Position numbers and translations under genes: made by a program. From the NCBI RefSeq assembly GCF_052857255.1, contig NC_135505.1:137707779-137771778 (forward strand): 64,000 nt of DNA. Reading direction: 5' to 3'. Position 1 is the first letter of the stretch; each line of letters opens with the position of its first letter. The notes beneath the pieces are model-generated. The model saw only the letters and a list, made by a program, of their open reading frames with translations. It had not been told where the DNA came from and did not search any database. Positions 57,078 through 64,000 of this stretch are shown here, piece after piece. Source of the stretch: Amblyomma americanum. Taxonomy: Eukaryota > Arthropoda > Arachnida > Ixodida > Ixodidae.

Positions 57078-57970
57078 AAACGCTAGGCATTTCAGTAGCA
57101 CAGTAAGATTCACCCTACGAACTGACGCCCAGTGTCATGTCTGTCGTAGTTCCTTTGTGGTTCTAGTAGACTTTAGGCTTCAGCTTCATATCGTAGTTCC
57201 GTTACATGCTCGAAAACGCGCATTGGTGACTAACACATATTTTGCCTAGCTGGCATCGGCAGGTCACGCTTCTCGCTCGCTACGCAATAGCGTACGGAGC
57301 TCTTTCTGCTGAAAATCCGACGTTGGTCGTCGTCCTGTGTAAGTCGTAGGGTCTGGTTTCGAACCCAGGCCCTCGGCGTGCAAGTGGGCACGCAACGCAT
57401 AGGCCACAGAGTTGCTGATTCGAGCGTTTTAGAGGGGCACCTAGTGAGGGGCACAGCAACGTGTGTTTGAGATCTGCACTGACGGTGTAGTAACTAATAA
57501 AATAAAACCTAACATAAATATGCTAATTACGCAAAAGAAATTGCGCGGAATGAAAAGTGAAAAGGCGGTGTTATGGTCCCTCACTGCACTGAAACAAATG
57601 GTGCGTATGTTTATGAGCATGTATAGTGGCGCCGTACGCCATGCAGTGTAACCTAGATAATAATTGGTAATCAATAATTGTGATTGTTTATTGATGATCG
57701 GTAATGTGATCTGCAATTGTGATTGTATTAGATGAGCGTGATCAGTAATGGAATTGTGGATTAGTAATCAGTCACAACTGAGAATGAAAACGAATAAAAT
57801 GAAAAAAAAGGAGCAGAACGCGCTATGTCGTCAACATTTAGTTTTAAGGGCAAGCATTAGAGTTTTCGTAGGTTTTTTTTTTACCTTCCATCACAACCGT
57901 CGGTCACGAGCCACGATGTCCATAGCGAGTTTCGTTTCATTTTACAGTTCACAGAACTTAGAAACACTGT

Positions 57971-58301
57971 TCAGGTGAGGAGGTTGACGATTTTTCTCGT
58001 GACCACGATGACATAGTCAACTGCTTCGTTGGGTAAAGTTCTAAGGACGCAGAGGGATGCGTACTCCAATGGACCAGTGGCCGGGTAGCAAGTCTTGGGG
58101 TCCGTCTCCCTCACAGCTGCAACCATCTGATCCACGACCTCGTTGGTGTTCTCGCGCATGGAGTAGGCGTAGAAGTTTGTAGCCGTCTTCAACCAGCCCT
58201 GCACTTCTGCCTCCGTATAATCATCGACCACTTCCGGTGCTTGCTTCTTCAAATCCTTCTCGACTGCTCGCTGTGATCCAACGTTGCTGTTGATGCCAGT
58301 A
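57971..58301 (-). CDS. SDR terminal exon
   Basis: The exon begins after the acceptor TTTTGCCCAG. Its first base completes AAT to give LYNTGINSNVGSQRAVEKDL. It runs 109 codons to TGA. The substrate-binding C-terminus is typical in length. Confidence 0.9.
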
Positions 58302-59299
58302 CTGGGCAAAACAAAGTTGCGGGCACCCGAATGCAACACCATGAGACGAAATAAACAGAATTGAAAGGTTCGAATTCTTAAAGGGCCCTGAAATGATTTC
58401 GATGGGCATATTGTTGTGCAGTAGATCTGTAGGGGTGGTTATTATGGGTGTTCGAGTTAAATTTTAAAGCTCTGCGTAGGCCCTATAATATAGAAACAAT
58501 TAAAAAAAATCGCTGCTCGCGGTAGCTCGCAATCGATTAAGGCGACACACCTCACGGCGCGTCTCCTACGTTGATGACGTCAGTGGGCAGACGGGGCGAG
58601 CTTGAAGAGTGGTCCTTCTGGCCACTGACGTCATCGAGGTAGGAGCGCGCGGTGAGGTGTGTCGCCCTAATCGGTTGCGAGCTACTGCGAGCAGCTATCG
58701 TTCAAAATTATATCTAAGTTATAGGGTCTGAGCAGGGCTTGCAAATTTGACCCGAATAACCACAAAGAGCGCCTCTACAGATATGTTTCACTAGAATGTT
58801 TCTACTGAATTCATTTCAGGCTGCCTTTAAAGTTTAAAAGGCCCAATTCTTGAGGTTAAATGCTATAATCGTGAAATAGATTTCTGCGGAGATCTAAAGA
58901 TTCTATTGATGCAAAAACAGCATTACGCCACACTACAAAAATATCTCCCTAATGCCCTCCGTACTATGCACTGCTTTCAGACCTCCTAAGTTCTGGCTCT
59001 GTGCCTGCTAGCAAGACTGACTTGTCCGCCCTGGTAAATTGAAATCGATTCGGCTCAGACGAAGAAAGAACACTGCCATAATGTGATAAAAATTTACCAC
59101 ACACTGCACAAGTGGTCTACGTCGAAAATATTCACTAAAGAGAAGTATAACGGCCACTTAACTTACTTGTAGAGAGTAGGCTCAATGGCAATAACATCGA
59201 CTCCTTTGCCGTGAAGCTCTCTTCTCAGGCCATCGACAAGAGACACCACAGCATATTTTGACATACAGTATGCTGTGGCCAGTGGAAATGTGCAGAAAC
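57971..59299 (-). CDS. Short-chain dehydrogenase, retinol dehydrogenase-like (3' two exons only)
   Basis: Two minus-strand exons, 59167-59299 and 57971-58301, join in phase and end at TGA (57971-57973). The first holds the SDR catalytic YxxxK as YCMSK, followed by LRRELHGKGVDVIAIEPTLY. This parallels YCISKYGVEAFSDSLRRELS of RDH16-type enzymes. The second holds the helical C-terminal region (EVVDDYTEAEVQGWL...TNEVVDQMVAAVRETDP) and ends KIVNLLT. Such enzymes oxidise or reduce retinoids or steroids with NAD(P) at the ER membrane. The Rossmann TGxxxGxG and NNAG exons are not visible up to 64000, so the gene is 5' incomplete in the window. Confidence 0.9.
58376..58836. mobile_element. Foldback element in the SDR intron
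   Basis: Imperfect inverted arms of about 210 bases surround a 35-base spacer (58588-58622). The inner 75 bases are best conserved: GGCGACACACCTCACGGCGC against GCGCGCGGTGAGGTGTGTCG, and GATGACGTCAGTGG against CCACTGACGTCATC. Confidence 0.88.
59167..59299 (-). CDS. SDR exon with catalytic YxxxK
   Basis: This exon reads GFCTFPLATAYCMSKYAV and onwards on the minus strand between acceptor TATTTCCAG and donor GTAAGT. It starts in phase 1 and ends in phase 2. Tyr and Lys of the SDR active site are intact. Confidence 0.92.
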
Positions 59300-59382
59300 C
59301 TGGAAATACGTTTTCTGGGGTAAATCACTCGTACATTTTAAGAACTTTTCGGTGCGCTGAAATAAAAAAAATTGGAAAGGAC

Positions 59383-59530
59383 ACTTAAGCTCCGCCTTGA
59401 GGGTATGACGCGATAGCGTAATAGGTTATGAATCCCCTACCTAGACCAACTTGCTCATCTTTTTTATTTATTAATCCTTCTGGGATTTTTTGCCCACGGC
59501 CAACGCCTTCGACGCCGCGTGAACCTGATG
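59383..59530 (+). repeat. SINE family B fragment
   Basis: It starts CTTAAGCTCCGCCTTGAGGG and has GACGCGATAGCGTAATAGG, then jumps to the GCCCACGGCCAACGCC tail. Confidence 0.6.
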
Positions 59531-60169
59531 CTGCTAACGCTACGTACGGTGAAACGGATGGGCGGAGCGGCAAACCACTTAGCAGCGGTGTCAGGCGCCT
59601 TGCCGAAACGCGCGGGACTCAAGTTACAGTCGTAGTTCGTCGGCACATCGTTCTTTAAAAATCCGATGCCACGAACGCCAGCATAGCTTCCGCGCCGAAC
59701 GAACGGGCAGCAAGCAGCAAGGCTTCTTGGTGAACTCGCTTTGGAATGTGCGCTGCGTTGTTCGCCGCTCACCGCGTGATTCCTGCGTCCCCGCACGGCC
59801 CCACTGCGCCCGAACGAGACGAGCGGGAGGCGCTAGTGTTCTTGTATATGTAGTGTTCCTGTATATTCTCCCGCAGGGAGCATATAGGAGGCGCTGCCGT
59901 CGGGCGCTATTTGTCAGAGCAGTGGCGTATGTTGCGAGAAGGAGGAGGAGGAGGGACTGGTTGTAGTGGATGCCGCCTTATGGCGCTACGTGCTCGCCAA
60001 GCGAAGAGGAAAAGTAGCGGAAGCGTACTTTGCTACTCTCTTAACTGCGACTTCTGTAATTTCCATGCTCATAATTACTAATATACACCACAGTACATGC
60101 CTCTAAAGCACCGTTCCAAGACAACACCGTATTCACTAGACACGCCTTTGTTGATCCCAAACCATCGAA

Positions 60170-60345
60170 CTGGCGTGGCAGAGTGGTTAGCGTGCTCGTC
60201 TCGCACTTCGGAGGTCTTGGTTCGATTCCCCAACTCGACCAGTTTCCTACTCGGCTTTATTTATTAATGCTTTTGGGATTTTCCGCTCGCGGCCAACGCC
60301 GCCGACGATGACACTTGCTTTTATGCGACACGGGGCCATAAACAC
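60170..60345 (+). repeat. tRNA-like SINE, family D
   Basis: A tRNA-like head (GGCAGAGTGGTTAGCGTGC ... GGTTCGATTCCCCAACTCG) is followed by the same GCTCGCGGCCAACGCCGCC block that ends family B copies. The head has an anticodon-like stem-loop but the acceptor arms pair poorly, so it is not a working tRNA gene. Confidence 0.55.
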
Positions 60346-63060
60346 ATCTAAGATTACACAGCGAATGGAAGGCTATCTTTTTTTTCTGTCACGGTTGGTA
60401 TCGCCCCACACGTTTCCGAGTTCTTAGCGGTGCATTAAGCTTCGAAGGCTTCCCTGCCTACCTGATTGCTGCTGTAGTATTGGATCGCAGTATTATGCTA
60501 GTCAGGCAAGGGTCGTCATTTTGATCTTTGCAATCGCTGCAATGCTGCATTTGGTTGGAAGAAGGGGATTTTTTTCATGACGAGCGAACTCTCGTGCTCT
60601 ATCAGCCTGATGTTAGTGCACCTTCCTGATGTTAATGCCTGTTTAGGGTTTCTTTGTCCTGCGATAAAGTATATTATGGACAGACGGGAAGTTCACTGTG
60701 ATGCCTGCGGGCCAAACTAGCTCGAACACGGTCATGTCTTCCCTGTATAGAGAACCAAAAATAATTTTGTGTTAACCAACGCAATGACATGGTGAATATT
60801 TAGAGTAGTTTAGAGTAGACCGTAGTATGAATGGGGTCTATTGGTGCCCTGCATTAGATCCCTCGGTCTGTCCAGAGCGCTTGTAATTATTCATACACAC
60901 AGGTGGGCGACAAAACTTTGTGCTCATATTTCCGTCTGCTAAATCGCCCAAGTCGTATGCTTCTTTCCAGATCGTATGCTCACCATACTGCTCTCGCCTG
61001 TTGGATGCTTTACAGGGTTGTAAGGCTTCACTGTAACCTACATAGATTGTTCCACTAGTGTAGCGTTAGTAGGCATCTTCAAAAAATAAACTATCATCGC
61101 CTGCTTCTAATTAATTCTTATTCTAGCGGTGACGCGTTTATTTTGAATAAATAAACAAATAGATAAGTAAGAGGGAGGTCTGTGCTTAAGGACGCATTTG
61201 CTGTATTGAACTGTTTGTGCTTTGCAGCTAGAAACGTATCCAGGGAAGGTAAGTCTCTTATAAAAATTTCAAACTATGCTGATTTACCATGCGCCTCTTT
61301 TTCCTTCATCAGTGACGTCACGGTCCAATTTTTGCAACCACACTGACGTGTTGGCAGCCTCGGCGCAAGGCTCCCACAGCGAAGCGCATTTTTTTCCTTG
61401 CATACCCCTTAGCATATGTGAGACATGAAGGCCACAGAATCGTTGAGGAAAGTTGAAACAAGCATTGCTGCCTGAAATTTCGCAAAGGCAGTAACGCTTG
61501 GTGCTATTATGTTTGGGGTGAGGTCAGAGACTCCAAATTGAGAAGCGATTCAGCAGAAACATGTGGAAAGTTCTTTCTTATGGAGGAACTAAGGAGAGAT
61601 TGACGTTGGCCTGTATCGACTTATTATTTCGAAGCACTGCAGCAGGCAACGATGCGGTAATGACGCGGCTTCTCTTCATTTTCTAAACAATGAAGTTATA
61701 ATACGTGCCAAGCACTGTGTATTTGGGCACACTGCTGGACATCGCATGGTTGGGACAATTGCTGGGTTTCGTACGGTTTACTAAACGCAACCGCACTAAA
61801 CCTGCTGAAGGTAACCATGTGCAACTGCAAGCAAGCTGCCTCAGGCGGAGTTTGTTACCCAAGATGTGCCGAACAATATGCGAATGTTCTTCCAGTACAG
61901 CTTGTTTCACGGGTAGCAATGAAGCTTCAGTTTACGGGAAGAAAAACCGCCGTGGCCTCTGTCGCTGGGAGCCCACGAGTAAAAGATGCAATTAAGTGTT
62001 TCTTCGATCTGTGCCAGAAAAGCTCGAAGCCGTGCTTCGTATTCGGGGATTCTAGCGCCCCCTACTATCGCTTTTGGGCGACAAGAACGGCGGTATTCAC
62101 TGAAGAGCTTGTTGCTGGGCCCTCTAGTGCTTTCTTTATCCGCCACGGAACGCATTCTTCACCTGTCGCACGTGTGGCCCGCAACGGTAATGACATGCAC
62201 TCAAGGAAGCTTGCTCCCATTGCGCTATGATTATGGGATTAGATGGGCAACTAACGTCTCACTTTTAATGATCTGTTTTGTTGGAGTGTTACCCCAAGCA
62301 GCATAGGTAGTTGGCCCACTAATGGAAAGGGATGGTTTCAATCTAGTAATGTGTATGGTCAACATTTATTAATATGTTTCAACATTGGCCCAATGTTGGA
62401 CCGATAAGGTATTGTAAAATGTACTGCCTCTCTCAGAAGCGTGCAGCCTACGGCGATTGTTTGTTACCGTGTAGTGAGCCCCTGGTAGCGTTGCTGAAAA
62501 TCATAAGGTCAAAAAAAGGTGAGGAGCAAAGCTTAGTTAACTTTTTTTATACACGCATCAAAGCTTATGCTAAGCGCTGAGAACGTATTCAGAAGGGTGT
62601 ACTTTAATTTTTTTATAATGATTACAGCAATTGAGTACAACAGGGTTGAAAAATCGGGGCTGGTAATGACATACATAAGAAGGAAACCAATAGTTCTTTG
62701 AAACCTAGTAAATCAAAGGAGAATTTTTGTTATTACTTCGTGGTCATTATTAGTAGAAAATTGTAGTGCAAACATTATTTTACATGAAAGATTAACGATT
62801 TGAAAGCGGAAGAAAAAAAACTTAATGCACCCAGCAGGATACGAGCTCCACGACCTCCGTAGGCTGAGCACTTGTATTGTTGCAGGGTGTTCTACCTTCA
62901 CCGCTATGAACGAGGGTGGCGCTGGTGAACACTCTCAGCATACGTTGGACGTAACTATAATGAACTCGAAAGTGTAAGGTAGGAAGCCGTTGGCATAATT
63001 CAGTTACTAGGACACCATACGCGACATACCGAAGTCGTGGGTTCGGCTCTCGCCTGTAAA
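60346..63060. other. Intergenic or SDR 5' intron, largely unassigned
   Basis: No SDR Rossmann exon was found on the minus strand. A possible 21-base plus-strand microexon (61228-61248) and two related Cys-rich fragments (61817, 62392) are noted as findings. Confidence 0.35.
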
Positions 63061-63068
63061 AATTGCTC

Positions 63069-63268
63069 TTTGGGGAAGGGAATGGCGCAGTATTTGCCCG
63101 ACATATCGACGGACACCTGAACTGCGCCGTAAGGGAAGGAATAAAGGAGAGAGTGAAAGGAGAAAAGGAAAAAAGAGGTGCCGTAGTGGAGTGCTCTGGA
63201 TTAATTTCGACCACGTGGCATCTTTGACGTGTGCACTGACATCGCACAGCACACGGGCTCCTTACGGT
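63069..63268 (-). repeat. Ruka-type SINE, head missing
   Basis: Reverse copy from GGGGAAGGGAATGGCGCAG to GCACAGCACACGGGCTCC. Two short forward pieces of the same core follow (63269-63325). Confidence 0.85.
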
Positions 63269-63494
63269 TCGTGTGCTGTGCGATCTCAGTAGGGTTCGTG
63301 TGCTGTGCGATGTCAGTGCACGTGCGGCTAGTGTTTTTTTCCTGATTTTTAATCAATCATTGTTCGTTCCAAAAAATGATTACCTACTAATTATCTCTTA
63401 ATATAAACCATAACTGAGAGTGAAAAAATTCTCCTAGGCTTTCCCTGGTTTCGAGGACTGTTGGCTTCTTTGACATTTAAGCTGGGTAAATGTA

Positions 63495-63707
63495 CAGGTG
63501 CGGACAAAATTAAACGAAGCACGCTCTTCTGTTCTAATTGCAATCACGCCTTTCCTATAAGAGATGAAGAAACATTATTGGTACACGATTAAGCGAACTA
63601 GCGTCCACTAGCATCCTGCACATGCCATGGCTGTCAGTTTCAATTTGGCAACGCATGGAAAACGTTAAAAGGTGATGGCGTGCTCCGCTTACTTTTTTCC
63701 GGACATG
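63495..63707. mobile_element. Tc1/mariner-type MITE, 213 bp with ~30-bp terminal inverted repeats
   Basis: The left end is CAGGTGCGGACAAAATTAAA and the right end read in reverse is CATGTCCGGAAAAAAGTAAG. Both continue to GAGCACGC or AAGCACGC. TA flanks both ends (63493-63494, 63708-63709). There is no coding capacity. Confidence 0.8.
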
Positions 63708-64000
63708 TACATGTGCGACCTTTATAACCAAAACATTTGCACTCTGGAATTCGGCGCAATTTACAGTGTCATAAAATCCTGTTCAACGTAATTAACAATC
63801 GGGGAAGGCTGGATTTCGAGACATAAATACACTACAACAGGACACAACAGACCAATCTCTAATAAATCAATAACATCTGGCTACCCCCAGAGCCGATTGG
63901 ATGCGCAGAAATGTTCTTATCCAAGGACTATCACTGGGTTGAACGCGTAGCCGAATAAAAAAGTGAGGTAGCCATCAGCTTAACATTTTGCAACAGCTGT

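Noticed and set aside
60170..60245. Possible tRNA gene
   Set aside because: The internal promoter boxes look good, but the acceptor arms do not pair and it continues into a SINE body.
61907..62155. Minus-strand frame considered as an upstream SDR exon
   Set aside because: It lacks the Rossmann glycine motif, the NNAG motif and suitable splice sites.

Overview
The window looks like nuclear DNA of a hard tick, probably a metastriate species near Rhipicephalus or Dermacentor. The coding sequence is split by long introns with standard splice sites. The introns and intergenic DNA are packed with tRNA-derived SINEs of the tick Ruka type and a second SINE sharing its core, plus non-LTR retrotransposon ends and short inverted-repeat elements. 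Nothing suggests a bacterial or viral origin: there are no operons, ribosome binding sites or dense ORFs. The species call is an inference from repeat content and protein style.

Layout. (1) 1-7400 is intergenic, with old SINEs, a LINE end and a 26-bp minisatellite. (2) 7538-29403 (+) is a complete nine-exon secreted acid-lipase-like gene (407 aa) whose intron phases all join in frame. Three of its eight introns start with GC instead of GT. (3) 31485-33476 (-) is a largely intronless GH18 chitinase-like type II membrane protein with no catalytic acids. (4) 34455-42178 (+) is a four-exon M13 (neprilysin-like) type II membrane protein (943 aa) without the HExxH zinc site. It lies head to head with the GH18 gene. 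(5) 46941-54012 (+) is a Golgi-type alpha-1,4-galactosyltransferase-like gene (four exons seen, extreme 5' end uncertain). (6) 57971-59299 (-) holds the last two exons of a retinol-dehydrogenase-like SDR; its Rossmann exons were not found and probably lie beyond 64000.

The genes do not form an obvious pathway. The most interesting arrangement is the head-to-head pair of membrane-anchored pseudoenzymes, both with long disordered cytosolic tails. At the DNA level, a family of MITE-like elements carries many copies of the palindrome GTCTATAGAC. Two copies in opposite orientation closely flank exon 2 of the M13-like gene. Two long foldback elements lie inside introns of the lipase and SDR genes, and a 66-bp near-perfect palindrome lies upstream of the SDR 3' end.

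All gene models come from reading splice sites, phases and family motifs by eye, without RNA data or database searches.
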